From the NCBI RefSeq assembly GCF_003260095.1, contig NZ_PTPX01000010.1, positions 1 through 64,000 on the forward strand: DNA of 64,000 bases. The letters are read 5' to 3'. This DNA is from Glaesserella australis (GTDB lineage: Bacteria > Pseudomonadota > Gammaproteobacteria > Enterobacterales > Pasteurellaceae). Shown here one piece after another: positions 28,366-37,680 of this stretch. The translations under genes and the position numbers were made by a program. Below the pieces are notes generated by a model. It saw only the letters and a program-made list of their open reading frames with translations, made no database searches and had not been told where the DNA came from. The stretch's first letter is position 1. Each line of letters opens with the position of its first letter.

Positions 28366-29415
28366 TTATGGATTTAAAAGGAACACCCCTTTATTTTTAA
28401 TTTCCACGTAGCAGTGCTGTTGCGTTTCATCATAATCTTCAGGGTTTAGATTAATCATCACTTCATTGCCTTGCCATAGTGCCGTTACTTCCCAGTGATT
28501 ACCCATATAAATAGCGTGCTTGATTTCACAACGCTGAGCAGGGGACCCTTCTGTAAGCAGACGAATCCCTTCTGGGCGAATACCAACGAGGCAATCGCCA
28601 TTCGGCACATTAAAACGTGCAGCATTTTCAAGGTTAAAGCTGAAATCGCCAATGTGGATGGTATCGTTATCACGTTTGCCAGCCAGAATGGTGGATTCCC
28701 CCATAAAGTTTGCTAGGAATAGGGAATTTGGCTGTAAATAGAGATTTTTTGCGGTATCTTGTTGGCGGATAACGCCTTTATCCATCACAATCACTTGATC
28801 TGACACCGCAAAGGCTTCGCTTTGGTCGTGGGTAACATAAAGTGATGTAATGTTTAAACGTTGTTGTAATTCACGAATCTTTTCACGCATTGAGCGACGT
28901 AAATTTGCATCTAAGTTACTTAATGGTTCATCAAATAACAGCACTTTAGGTTTGAGAATCAAGGCACGAGCAAGGGCAACACGTTGTTGCTGACCGCCTG
29001 AGATTTGATCGACATAGCGATCTTCAAAACCTGCTAAATCCACTAATTCTAAGGCTTCTTTGATACGCTGTTCACGTTCTGCCTTTGGTACGCCTTGCAT
29101 TTTTAATCCATAGCCTACGTTATCGCCAATCGACATATGCGGGAAAAGGGCATAGGACTGGAACACAATACAGATGTCACGTTGTTGAATAGAATTGTGT
29201 GTGACATCTTCGCCATCAATAAAAATTTGCCCTGAAGTGGGGTTTTCTAACCCTGCCACTAAGCGCAATACTGTCGTTTTACCACAGCCAGAAGGACCGA
29301 GCAGAGTAACCATGGTGCCTTTTTTAATCGACAGGTTTAAATTATCAATAACCGTTGCTTTACCAAACGATTTAGTCACATTTTTTAATACTAAAAAATC
29401 ATTTTGTTGTTCCAT
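28366..29415 (-). CDS. afuC: ABC transporter ATP-binding protein AfuC
   Basis: ATPase of the AfuABC importer. Walker [10 protein letters not shown] (about residue 39), signature [15 protein letters not shown], Walker [13 protein letters not shown] and the H-loop YVTHDQ are intact. A C-terminal TOBE-type domain (about 270-349) is present. 349 residues. It lies 10 bases after afuB on the same strand. Family members are often annotated as ferric transporters; the AfuA partner points to hexose phosphates. Confidence 0.92.
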   Translation of the reverse strand: MEQQNDFLVLKNVTKSFGKATVIDNLNLSIKKGTMVTLLGPSGCGKTTVLRLVAGLENPTSGQIFIDGEDVTHNSIQQRDICIVFQSYALFPHMSIGDNVGYGLKMQGVPKAEREQRIKEALELVDLAGFEDRYVDQISGGQQQRVALARALILKPKVLLFDEPLSNLDANLRRSMREKIRELQQRLNITSLYVTHDQSEAFAVSDQVIVMDKGVIRQQDTAKNLYLQPNSLFLANFMGESTILAGKRDNDTIHIGDFSFNLENAARFNVPNGDCLVGIRPEGIRLLTEGSPAQRCEIKHAIYMGNHWEVTALWQGNEVMINLNPEDYDETQQHCYVEIKNKGVFLLNP

Positions 29416-29425
29416 TTTGCTCTCC

Positions 29426-31465
29426 TTAATTCATTTTTTTCGCTTTTGAACGGGCAATGCGTGTGTCGCCAACTAGCCAGTCAAAAATAAAGATAATCGC
29501 CATCATCACGACAATTAAAATCGACCCGTAAGCAATCGCAATACCATATTCGCCATCTTCGACACGGTTTAAAATATAGGACGTTGCTACACGAGTATCT
29601 GCAGTAACAAGGAAGACGATTGCGCTCACCGTTGTCATCGCTCGCACGAAACTGGTGACTAATGCCGATAATAAGGCAGGTTTTAATAGCGGTAAAACGA
29701 TGAAGAAAATCGTTTTAAAAGAGCCTGCTTTAAGCGACAGAGATGCTTCATCTAAGGATTTATCTAACTGCCCTAGACCTGCGATTGCCGCCCGCATTCC
29801 AACAGGCATATTACGCATCACCATAGATAACACGATGATAATGCCCGTGCCAGTTAGGTAAATTGGCGCATTGTTGAAAGCAAGAATATAAGAAACCCCT
29901 GCAACCGTACCCGGTACCGCAAAGCAGAGTAGGGTTAAAAACTCGAGCGTTTTTTTGCCTTTAAAATTACGGCGTACCGTCACATAAGCAATCAACAAAC
30001 CAAATAGCGCAGTAATTGGGGCGGCGCTGGCGGCAAAAATAACTGTTTGAATCAGTGAAGGCCAAGCGCCATCGCTAAATCCTTGTCCGAATAGGTTAAT
30101 GTAGTTGTTGAGTGTTAAGGTGTAATCTACGCCCCAGTTCACCGTAAAACTACCGTAGAAAATACTGCCGTAAAGGACAAAGTTGAACACCACCCAAAAG
30201 CCTAATGTGCAAATAATGAGCCATTTCATACCGCTTGGTAAGTCTTGCACATCACCACGATAAGATTTACCTGAAACAGTGACATAAGAGCGGTTACCAA
30301 TCCATAAATATTGAATCACAAAAATTGCTAAAGAGAAGACAAGTAGAATGGTACCTAAGGTACTTGCAGAGGCATAATCTAACTGCGAACCTGCAATATA
30401 GAAATAAATTTGGGTTGCAATCACATCAAAGCTACCGCCTAACACTAATGGCGTACTGAAGTCGGCTAAAGATTGAATTGCTACAACTAAAAACGCATTC
30501 GCTAAAGCAGGTTTAAGCAGTGGGAAAATGATATAGAAAAAGGCTTGATAGCGATTAGAACGCAAGGTATAAGCTGCTTCTTCGACAGACGGGTGAATCG
30601 ATTTCAATGCCCCTTCTAAAATCATAAATGCCATTGGCGTGAGTGCTAAAGTATGGGCAATAACAATCCCTGTGAAACCATAAAGCCAGTTACTACTAAA
30701 GCCAAGGTATTCAACTAAAAAAGCAGTCACATAACCAGAACGCCCAAGCATTAAAGTTACGCCCAAACCGACTACAAACGGCGGGGTGACGATAGGTAAA
30801 ATAGAGAAAATTTTCCCAATAAATGCGGTGCGTTTAGCAATTCGGGTGGTATATAAAGCAAATGCCAAGCCAAATAACGTTGAAAGTACACCAACAGTCC
30901 CTGCAACACTTAATGAGTTTCCAATCACTCGAACGATATAAGGCTGTTGTAAAATGGTGAATACTTGGCTTGGTACAAACTCACTGCCGTCATAAAACAT
31001 TGAGATAAAAATCGCAATGGTCGGATAGACGATAAAGAAGAAAATTAACAGGATAATGCTGATTAAAGAGGCAATAATAAAGCGATCTCCTTGCATCACT
31101 TTAAGATTTGCCAACGCATTGGTTGCTAAAGCGACGAGTGCCACAATCAAGAACATCACCGAATAGCCAAGACTAATTTTACCAATAATGGCTGAAATAA
31201 AGACAAATAAGAATATAGCCGCAACGCCGACCAGCTCTAAGATCGCACGAGATCGACTGTTCTCTTTATTTGGTATTAAATAGATAAGTAAAGGGAAAAA
31301 CCAAGCCCAGCTTAAGTTAGTGCTAGACCAACCCATTGCTTGCCAGATTTCATCTGATGTGGACTCGAATAATCCATAATCCAACGCTTTAGAAGGAAGA
31401 ATTAAAAATCCCAATAAAGCAAAAAACACCCAAAATAATGGACGTGCAAAAAATGATATTGACAT
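29426..31465 (-). CDS. afuB: ABC transporter permease AfuB (fused double permease)
   Basis: Inner-membrane permease of AfuABC, a fusion of two binding-protein-dependent transport domains in one 679-residue chain. About 12 or more membrane helices. Each half carries an EAA-type loop: [31 protein letters not shown] and [31 protein letters not shown]. Start at ATG 31465 with GAGGTAG upstream. First gene of afuBC, behind a strong promoter with a CRP site. afuA is not in the operon but 3.3 kb away on the other strand. Confidence 0.92.
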   Translation of the reverse strand: MSISFFARPLFWVFFALLGFLILPSKALDYGLFESTSDEIWQAMGWSSTNLSWAWFFPLLIYLIPNKENSRSRAILELVGVAAIFLFVFISAIIGKISLGYSVMFLIVALVALATNALANLKVMQGDRFIIASLISIILLIFFFIVYPTIAIFISMFYDGSEFVPSQVFTILQQPYIVRVIGNSLSVAGTVGVLSTLFGLAFALYTTRIAKRTAFIGKIFSILPIVTPPFVVGLGVTLMLGRSGYVTAFLVEYLGFSSNWLYGFTGIVIAHTLALTPMAFMILEGALKSIHPSVEEAAYTLRSNRYQAFFYIIFPLLKPALANAFLVVAIQSLADFSTPLVLGGSFDVIATQIYFYIAGSQLDYASASTLGTILLVFSLAIFVIQYLWIGNRSYVTVSGKSYRGDVQDLPSGMKWLIICTLGFWVVFNFVLYGSIFYGSFTVNWGVDYTLTLNNYINLFGQGFSDGAWPSLIQTVIFAASAAPITALFGLLIAYVTVRRNFKGKKTLEFLTLLCFAVPGTVAGVSYILAFNNAPIYLTGTGIIIVLSMVMRNMPVGMRAAIAGLGQLDKSLDEASLSLKAGSFKTIFFIVLPLLKPALLSALVTSFVRAMTTVSAIVFLVTADTRVATSYILNRVEDGEYGIAIAYGSILIVVMMAIIFIFDWLVGDTRIARSKAKKMN

Positions 31466-31505
31466 ACTACCTCACAAAATTCATTTTTGTTTAGGAAAGG
31501 CGTGT

Positions 31506-31534
31506 ACTATAAAAAGCTATGTAAAGATCGTCAA
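31506..31534 (-). promoter_or_regulatory. Predicted promoter of afuBC
   Basis: On the minus strand TTGACG (31534-31529), 17-base spacer, TATAGT (31511-31506). Predicted start near 31499. Confidence 0.7.
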
Positions 31535-31551
31535 ACGCTTATCTCTAAAGA

Positions 31552-31567
31552 TGTGATCTAGTTGGCA
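31552..31567. promoter_or_regulatory. Predicted CRP site of afuBC
   Basis: TGTGA-TCTAGT-TGGCA: one half perfect, the other two of five. Its centre is about 60.5 bases upstream of the predicted afuB start, the class I CRP position. Confidence 0.5.
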
Positions 31568-31752
31568 AAAGCCAATTAAATTCGCATTTAAATGCTGAAT
31601 AAATAGGCGAGTGCAATTTGTAGGAAATGACTTAAAAGAAATTGTGATTTTTTATTAAACAAACAGTAAAGTTTTGAATGGTTATCCGAATAGAATAGTA
31701 ATAAAAAATTGACAGTTCTACTTATTTAAAAGTACTTAGTAGATTGAAATTA

Positions 31753-31826
31753 TGGAGGCGCGTCCCGGAGTCGAACCGAGCTACATGGATTTGCAATCCA
31801 GTGCATAACCGCTTTGCTAACGCGCC
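31753..31826 (-). tRNA. tRNA-Cys (anticodon GCA)
   Basis: A 74-base cloverleaf with encoded CCA. Acceptor GGCGCGT / ACGCGCC, anticodon loop ATTGCAAA and T-loop GGTTCGACTCC. Second gene of a Gly-Cys pair. Confidence 0.97.
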
Positions 31827-31840
31827 TTAGATATGAAAAT

Positions 31841-31916
<76 letters not shown>

Positions 31917-31944
31917 ATTTGAGTTGTCGTTGAAAACGTGGTGC

Positions 31945-31972
31945 ATTTTACTGATTTCTAAATTAGTGTCAA
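31945..31972 (-). promoter_or_regulatory. Promoter of the tRNA-Gly/tRNA-Cys operon
   Basis: On the minus strand a perfect TTGACA (31972-31967), 16-base spacer and TAAAAT (31950-31945), followed by a GC-rich GCACCACG discriminator typical of stringently controlled stable RNA genes. Confidence 0.75.
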
Positions 31973-32139
31973 ATATTTATTTTATAAAACAAAATTAACT
32001 GTCGAAAAAAAGGGCATTGCGATGATTTTTTGGTAAATATGATTGCAAAAGTGAAATAATATCTCTATTCTTTTTTTTGAGAATAAGTTGTATTTACATG
32101 TTTTCGATTAATTATAGATAAACAAATTAGGAGCCTTCT

Positions 32140-32952
32140 ATGCGTTTAAAATCTCTTACGATTGCGATTTCGAGTTTATTTGTTGCTACATCTGTGTTTG
32201 CAACAGATTTATCAAAAGAAACTCAAACTTATAAAGAGTTTGTGGTTGGACAAATCGACCAACTTGTCGCAGATACTGAAAAATTTGTTGGCTATTTAAA
32301 AGCGGGCGATGTGCAAAATGCGAAGCAAATCTACCCGCTTGCACGTATGTATTTTGAGCGTTCAGAGCCGATTGCAGAAAGCTTTGGCGATTTAGACCCA
32401 CGCATTGATGCGCGTCTTGCAGATGTTGCAGAAGAAGGTAAAACAGAGAAAGATTGGTCGGGCTTCCACAAAATTGAAAAAGTGCTTTGGGAACAAAATA
32501 CCACCAAAGGCACAGAATCAACTGCTGATCAGCTTGTAAAAGATGTAAAAGAACTGCGTGCGAAAATCCCAACGGCAGAAGTCACTCCTGAATTGATGAT
32601 TACGGGGGCGGTGGATTTGTTAAATGAAGTTTCAACCACCAAAGTCACTGGCGAAGAAGAGATTTTCTCTAAAACTGACCTTTACGATTTCAAAGCCAAT
32701 ATTGAAGGGGCGGAAAAAATCTATGAGATCTTCAAAGCCAAATTAGAGCAAAAAGACGCTAAATTGGCGAAAGAAATCGCCGCTCGTTTCCAAGATGTGA
32801 ATGCGTTATTAGCGAAACATAACAAAGCGAAAGAGGGTTATGACTATGTACCTTACAACACCTTAACCGATAAGGAAATCAAAGCCTTAGCGGAAGCGGT
32901 AAACAAATTAGGTGAGCCATTAGCTCAAATGGGTATTCTTCTTGGTAAATAA
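32140..32952 (+). CDS. efeO: Iron uptake periplasmic protein EfeO (short form)
   Basis: Periplasmic component of the EfeUOB iron uptake system. Signal peptide at 1-22 (ATSVFATDL). The imelysin/M75 domain fills the mature protein, with the metal-site HxxE motif in GFHKIEKVLWE. At 270 residues it lacks the N-terminal cupredoxin domain of E. coli EfeO, so it corresponds to the short EfeM type. AGGAG lies upstream. An AT-rich stretch at about 32080-32098 resembles a Fur box only weakly. First gene of efeO-efeB-efeU. Confidence 0.92.
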   Translation: MRLKSLTIAISSLFVATSVFATDLSKETQTYKEFVVGQIDQLVADTEKFVGYLKAGDVQNAKQIYPLARMYFERSEPIAESFGDLDPRIDARLADVAEEGKTEKDWSGFHKIEKVLWEQNTTKGTESTADQLVKDVKELRAKIPTAEVTPELMITGAVDLLNEVSTTKVTGEEEIFSKTDLYDFKANIEGAEKIYEIFKAKLEQKDAKLAKEIAARFQDVNALLAKHNKAKEGYDYVPYNTLTDKEIKALAEAVNKLGEPLAQMGILLGK

Positions 32953-32963
32953 AAGGATAAATT

Positions 32964-34160
32964 ATGAGCGGAACTAACCATGCTGCTCGTCGTGATTTCC
33001 TAAAACAAGCAACATTAATCGGTGCTGGCTTAATGGCTAGCACCGCCTTTGCTTTGGAGCCACGAGCAACCCCAAAAATCAAAAATCTCTATCCATTTTA
33101 CGGCACACATCAACAAGGCATTGCCACTCCTGCTCAAAAACAGATCTACTTTATGGTGTTAGATCTTCACACCACCGATCTCAATAGCATCAAAGAGATG
33201 TTCAAAACGTGGACAGAATATAGTGCCAAACTCACTCAAGGGCAAAATGTCAAAGCTTACCCTGAAAATGCTTATGTGCCGCCAACGGATACGGGCGAAG
33301 CGGATAGTTTAAACCCTTACAATCTCACTTTAACCTTTGGCGTAACCGCTTCTTTCTTCGATAAACTTGGCATTAGTCAGCTCAAGCCAAAACAACTTAA
33401 AGATTTACCGCACTTTCCACGTGATCAGCTGAAAGAGCATTACACGGGTGGCGATATTTGCATTCAAGCCTGTGCAGACGATCCGCAAGTTGCTTTCCAC
33501 GCCGTGCGTAATTTGGTGCGTGTGGCAAGGGCGAATATCACAATGCGTTGGAGCCAAGCGGGTTTTAACTCCTTTGAAGGGGGCGACACCCCACGCAATC
33601 TGTTCGGTTTTAAAGACGGCACGGGCAATCCGCAAGGTAAAGCTTTAGATGAAACCGTTTGGTATCAAGATGATAACTGGTTGAAAAACGGCACATTTTT
33701 AGTCGCTCGTCGTATTCAAATGCATTTGGAAACGTGGGACAGAACCAACTTAATGGGGCAAGAAGAGACTTTCGGTCGCCATCGCGATTCGGGTGCACCC
33801 ATCGGAATGAAAAAAGAGTTTGATACGGTCAATCTTGAGCAAAAAGATGAAAAAGGCAAGCCTGTTATCCCTGAAATTTCGCACTTACATTTAGCGAAGA
33901 AAACAGGCTTACAAATGCTACGCCGTTCTTTCTCTTATGCTAGCGGTGTTGATCCAAAAACGGGGCAATTTGACGCCGGTTTGTTGTTTATCTCGTTCCA
34001 AAAAGATCCACAACAATTTATCACGATTCAAAACAGCCTTGGCAATATCGACAAAATGAATGAATACATTACCCATATTGGCAGTGGATTATTTGCCTGC
34101 TTTGCTGGAGTTAAAGATGAACAGGATTACTTGGGTAAAGTCTTGTTTGAACAAGTTTAG
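32964..34160 (+). CDS. efeB: Deferrochelatase/peroxidase EfeB (DyP-type)
   Basis: Haem-containing dye-decolorising-type peroxidase exported folded by the Tat system and acting in EfeUOB iron uptake. Tat signal ARRDFLKQATLIGAGLMA at residues 8-25. The DyP motif GFKDGTGNP holds the catalytic aspartate, and GRHRDSGAP follows. The proximal haem histidine probably lies in ISHLHLAKK. 398 residues. It overlaps the start of efeU by 44 bases, so the two are translationally coupled. Confidence 0.93.
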   Translation: MSGTNHAARRDFLKQATLIGAGLMASTAFALEPRATPKIKNLYPFYGTHQQGIATPAQKQIYFMVLDLHTTDLNSIKEMFKTWTEYSAKLTQGQNVKAYPENAYVPPTDTGEADSLNPYNLTLTFGVTASFFDKLGISQLKPKQLKDLPHFPRDQLKEHYTGGDICIQACADDPQVAFHAVRNLVRVARANITMRWSQAGFNSFEGGDTPRNLFGFKDGTGNPQGKALDETVWYQDDNWLKNGTFLVARRIQMHLETWDRTNLMGQEETFGRHRDSGAPIGMKKEFDTVNLEQKDEKGKPVIPEISHLHLAKKTGLQMLRRSFSYASGVDPKTGQFDAGLLFISFQKDPQQFITIQNSLGNIDKMNEYITHIGSGLFACFAGVKDEQDYLGKVLFEQV

Positions 34161-35847
34161 CCATACTTTCTTTACATTTATGCTCAGTGTCATGCTGAGC
34201 TTTTCGTTATTGAGTTCGGCTTACGCCAAAGTGGAAACCAGCCATCTATTTGTGCATTTATCCGATGCCATGGCGGAAGTGAAAAGGGGTGAAGCTGCAA
34301 AATCTCAACCTTATTTGACCGCTTTACAGCAAGAATTTGTGGCAATTCCAAGCCACAATTCGCAAGCAGGGCAAGCGGTCAGTTCTGCGTTAAATTTTGC
34401 AATTTCTGAACCAAATCTCGACAATTTCGAGCAACTTTCAAAAGCCTTATATGCCTTTGAGAAAGAGCAAAATCCTGTCGATTACGAGCAAAAACGGCAA
34501 CAATTTGCCAAACGTGTTATGCCCGTTTATCAAAAGCTATTGCAAGCGGTGCAACAACAGGATTTAGAAGCGGTACAGCAAGGCTACAAACGTTTTAATC
34601 AGACGTGGACACTTAATGAAAAAATCGTGCGAGAAACCAGTTTAGGTCATTACGGACAGATTGAAACGGCAATGACTTTGTTACGCATTGCGATGTTGTC
34701 TGAACCCGCTAACTTTGCCGAAATGCAAACACAAGCGGTTAAATTAGGCGAATCTTTAGCAGATTTTAAATCAGGCAAACAGCTACAACCGCAAGCTGCT
34801 TCAGCCAATGCTCCAACCACCTTGCAAGAAGGCATTAAGTTACTTGAAAAAAGTTATCAAGCCTTTAGCGACAATCAAGTATCGCAAGGGCAAGCGGATA
34901 TTACCCTGTTTATTCAACAATGGGCGGTATTTGAAGGTGAAGTACGAACGCGTGATGGGGCTTTGTATAATCGAGTAGAAAGTGATCTGCCTGTGATTTT
35001 GGTCAAAGGCAATCAAGCCGATAATTTGGCTCACTTTAGAACCTTATTAGACGATCTGCAACAGCTTGATTTAGCGTCTAGCTACGGCATTGTCGATGCG
35101 ATGCTGATCTTATTGCGTGAAGGCACAGAAGCCTTGCTGATCATTATGGCATTACTCACGACTTTAACCGTTGCTCGCCAACCACAAGCGAAACGTTGGG
35201 TTTATGCTGGGGCAGGTTTGGGCGTATTAGCAAGCATTGCGGGAGCGGTTGCTTTACAACTGCTGTTCCCTGCCATTTCAGCGGGGACAAACCGTGAAAT
35301 TTTAGAAGGTGTGGTCGGCATTGTCGCTGTGTTAATGATGCTGTTTGTTGGAGCGTGGCTACATAGTAAATCTTCACTCAAAGGCTGGCAAAACTTTATC
35401 AACAAACAGGTGGCTCAGGCTCTTGCCACGGGTAGCCTATTTTCAATGTTGGCGTTAAGTTTTCTCTCTGTTTTTCGTGAAGGGGCGGAAACCATCTTGT
35501 TTTACGCTGGAATGCTCCCGATGATGACAATGCAGGATTTCTTGCTCGGCATTCTGTTTGCGTTAATTTTACTTGCGGTAATGGCGTGGGCGATGAATCG
35601 TTTTTCACATAAATTACCGATTCATCATCTGTTTAAAGTGATGACGCTACTGATTTACGGCTTAGGGTTTAAGATTCTAGGGGTAAGTATTCAGGCGTTG
35701 CAACTCACGCAAATTCTCCCTCGTCATATTATTGATGGCGTGCCAAATGTGACGGCGATCGGTTTTTATTCATCTTGGGAAGGTTTAGTGGCTCAGTTAA
35801 TCTATATATTCATCATATTAGTGATAACTAAATTCTTAAATAGATAA
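34117..35847 (+). CDS. efeU: Iron permease EfeU (FTR1) with periplasmic N-terminal extension
   Basis: Inner-membrane ferric/ferrous permease of the FTR1 family. The C-terminal half (about 295-576) has seven hydrophobic segments and both REGxE iron motifs, REGTEALLI and REGAETILF. The N-terminal 300 residues are an extra exported domain: signal-like segment SVMLSFSLLSSAYAKVE, then helical Q/A-rich sequence. E. coli EfeU lacks it. Start at ATG 34117, with GGAG 7-10 nt upstream, inside the end of efeB. 576 residues. With EfeO lacking its cupredoxin part, the extension may take over an iron-handling role. Confidence 0.9.
   Translation: MNRITWVKSCLNKFSHTFFTFMLSVMLSFSLLSSAYAKVETSHLFVHLSDAMAEVKRGEAAKSQPYLTALQQEFVAIPSHNSQAGQAVSSALNFAISEPNLDNFEQLSKALYAFEKEQNPVDYEQKRQQFAKRVMPVYQKLLQAVQQQDLEAVQQGYKRFNQTWTLNEKIVRETSLGHYGQIETAMTLLRIAMLSEPANFAEMQTQAVKLGESLADFKSGKQLQPQAASANAPTTLQEGIKLLEKSYQAFSDNQVSQGQADITLFIQQWAVFEGEVRTRDGALYNRVESDLPVILVKGNQADNLAHFRTLLDDLQQLDLASSYGIVDAMLILLREGTEALLIIMALLTTLTVARQPQAKRWVYAGAGLGVLASIAGAVALQLLFPAISAGTNREILEGVVGIVAVLMMLFVGAWLHSKSSLKGWQNFINKQVAQALATGSLFSMLALSFLSVFREGAETILFYAGMLPMMTMQDFLLGILFALILLAVMAWAMNRFSHKLPIHHLFKVMTLLIYGLGFKILGVSIQALQLTQILPRHIIDGVPNVTAIGFYSSWEGLVAQLIYIFIILVITKFLNR
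34731..34739 (+). repeat. DNA uptake signal, Apl type
   Basis: Complete ACAAGCGGT core within efeU. Several near-complete copies (CAAGCGGT) also lie in this gene. Confidence 0.75.
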
Positions 35848-35849
35848 AA

Positions 35850-35876
35850 GAACCACCATCAGAAGAGTGGTGGTTC
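35850..35876 (-). terminator. Terminator of the orphan gene at 35902-36570
   Basis: Nine-bp stem GAACCACCA / TGGTGGTTC. The T-rich tail (TTTTATC) is on the minus strand only, 26 bases after the orphan gene's stop. Confidence 0.65.
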
Positions 35877-35901
35877 AAAGTAATATAGTCGGAATAATTT
35901 T

Positions 35902-36570
35902 TTAAGATAATCTATTTGAAAATAGGTATTTCTGGATATTAGGACCTTCTGATAAAAAGTCATTTAATGTTGTAAAAATACAACCGGTCTGTTTGACTAG
36001 ATATTCTGCATTTATCGGGATAAACGCAGAACCGTGTACATCAGCTAATCCATTGCCTTGTTTATTATTTAATTTGATTTTTTCAAAGAGAAATTCTTTA
36101 TTATTTTTTAAGAAGTTGATGAGATCATCTTTTCTAATTATTAATATTTTATTTAGATTACTATCATCTTTGTGTATAACACTTCCATTATAAAAGAAAA
36201 TGATCAAGGCATCTAAATAGCCATTTTGGAAAATCTTGCCTGGTTTTGTTGTCTTGACATTAAATTTCTTATCAAAGTTTTCGATAAATCGTAGGTTTGC
36301 ATCATACTTGTAGATTGGCTTATTTTGATTTAGATAACCTGCCTGACCTAGGCTATCTGATTTATAGGCTGAAATAATATCTAGCCTGTAGTCACCATAA
36401 CGATCAAAATTTTTTGAAAACTGGACATCAATTTTAAAATCGTTTTCTGTTTTTATGTCTACATCAGTTATAGATTCTAAATTATTTAGAAAACATTTAA
36501 TGCCTATCTGATTGAATAAATCACAAGCAAGCTGCTCAATTCTTTTTGTGTCTTGTTCATAGTAACTCAT
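35902..36570 (-). CDS. Uncharacterised AT-rich orphan protein
   Basis: I do not recognise this 222-residue protein. It has no signal peptide or membrane segment and is rich in N, K, I, F and D. A stretch at about 40-70 (DVDIKTENDFKIDVQFSKN then FDRYGDYRLDI) has the acid-x-hydrophobic pattern of PD-(D/E)xK-type nucleases, though Q replaces the expected lysine; that is only a hint. Codon use and base composition are clearly more AT-rich than efeU and mglC on either side, suggesting transfer. The ribosome site is weak (AGGT). It has its own terminator and sits in reverse orientation after efeU. Confidence 0.65.
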   Translation of the reverse strand: MSYYEQDTKRIEQLACDLFNQIGIKCFLNNLESITDVDIKTENDFKIDVQFSKNFDRYGDYRLDIISAYKSDSLGQAGYLNQNKPIYKYDANLRFIENFDKKFNVKTTKPGKIFQNGYLDALIIFFYNGSVIHKDDSNLNKILIIRKDDLINFLKNNKEFLFEKIKLNNKQGNGLADVHGSAFIPINAEYLVKQTGCIFTTLNDFLSEGPNIQKYLFSNRLS

Positions 36571-36598
36571 ATTCTGACCTAGCCTTTATCTAAATTAA

Positions 36599-36636
36599 AA
36601 GGGCTGAATTCGATATAATGATTGAAATCAGCCCTT
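36599..36636 (-). terminator. Terminator of mglBAC
   Basis: Thirteen-base arms AAGGGCTGAATTC / GAAATCAGCCCTT (one mismatch), then TTTTAATTT on the minus strand, 20 bases after the mglC stop. Confidence 0.7.
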
Positions 36637-36655
36637 AAAGTAATCAATGAATTAT

Positions 36656-37666
36656 TTATTTTTTCTTCGCATATTTGAGCGAGTCAATCGCTACCGCAAA
36701 GATGATAATGCTACCTTTGATGATGTATTGCCAGTATGGGTTTACGCCGATATAGGTTAAGCCGTAGTTAATAACGGTGAAGATTAATACCCCAGTTACT
36801 ACACCGATAACTGTACCCACACCACCTGCGAAAGACACACCACCCACCACGCAAGCGGCAATCGCATCTAACTCATACATAAAGCCTAAGTTGTTAGTTG
36901 CACTACCGATACGACCTGCTTCTAACATACCACCGAATGCGTAAAAGATACCAGCGATCATATAGATAACCACAAGGTTACGCGCCACGTTTACGCCTGA
37001 TACTTTCGCAGCTTCTGGGTTACCACCGATAGCGAAGATATTTTTACCAAAGCGAGTTTTGTTCCACATAATCCAGACTAGGATAGAAGCAATTGCTGCG
37101 TAAATAGTGATATAGGATAGTCTAAAGGTGCCGATTTGGAAGAAACCTTGTGCAAAGGTAGAGAAGCTTTCATTAAAGCCTGCAATCGGTGATGAACCTA
37201 CCGCATCATAGTAGAGCGAGTTGATACCGTAGACGATAATCATCGTACCCATTGTCGCAATAAACGGCGTTACGTTTAGATAAGCAATGACCAAACCATT
37301 TACCAAACCGATAACCGCACCGATAGCACAAACGGTTAAAATTACCACTGGAATAGGAATTTCGCCTAAATTTGGGAACACACGGTTCATATTATCCATT
37401 GCTTGTAGCATTGTCGCTGCCACAACCGCCGCTAAACCAACTTGGCGACCTGCAGATAAGTCCGTCCCTTGTGAGACAAGTAAACCAGCTACCCCTAATG
37501 CGATGATCAAGCGGACAGATGATTGGGTTAAAATGTTACTAAAGTTACGTAAGCTCAAGAAGCTCGGATCTTGAGCGATGATGATGATTAATAAAACTAA
37601 TAATACGAAGTAAATCGCATTTTGTTTAAGAAAATCTAATGATTTAGTTTGAGTGAGACTAGACAT
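36656..37666 (-). CDS. mglC: Galactose/methyl-galactoside ABC permease MglC
   Basis: Inner-membrane permease of the high-affinity galactose importer MglBAC. 336 residues with 8-10 membrane helices. The conserved GTDLSAGRQVGLAAVVAA and the ATPase-coupling segment IGGNPEAAKVSGVNV are typical of MglC. Ends in KYAKKK. Last gene of the operon, 14 bases after mglA. Confidence 0.95.
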   Translation of the reverse strand: MSSLTQTKSLDFLKQNAIYFVLLVLLIIIIAQDPSFLSLRNFSNILTQSSVRLIIALGVAGLLVSQGTDLSAGRQVGLAAVVAATMLQAMDNMNRVFPNLGEIPIPVVILTVCAIGAVIGLVNGLVIAYLNVTPFIATMGTMIIVYGINSLYYDAVGSSPIAGFNESFSTFAQGFFQIGTFRLSYITIYAAIASILVWIMWNKTRFGKNIFAIGGNPEAAKVSGVNVARNLVVIYMIAGIFYAFGGMLEAGRIGSATNNLGFMYELDAIAACVVGGVSFAGGVGTVIGVVTGVLIFTVINYGLTYIGVNPYWQYIIKGSIIIFAVAIDSLKYAKKK

Positions 37667-37680
37667 AATTCACTTCCTTT

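Noticed and set aside
25068..31465. Reading afuABC as a ferric iron transporter on its name
   Set aside because: AfuA keeps the residues I recall for hexose-phosphate binding, and the promoters carry CRP sites and no Fur box that I can see.
32080..32098. Fur box ahead of efeO
   Set aside because: Only about 10 of 19 positions match the consensus, little better than chance in AT-rich DNA.
34060..34116. Longer efeU start 19 codons upstream
   Set aside because: No ribosome site there, and it would deepen the overlap with efeB; ATG 34117 has GGAG at the right distance.
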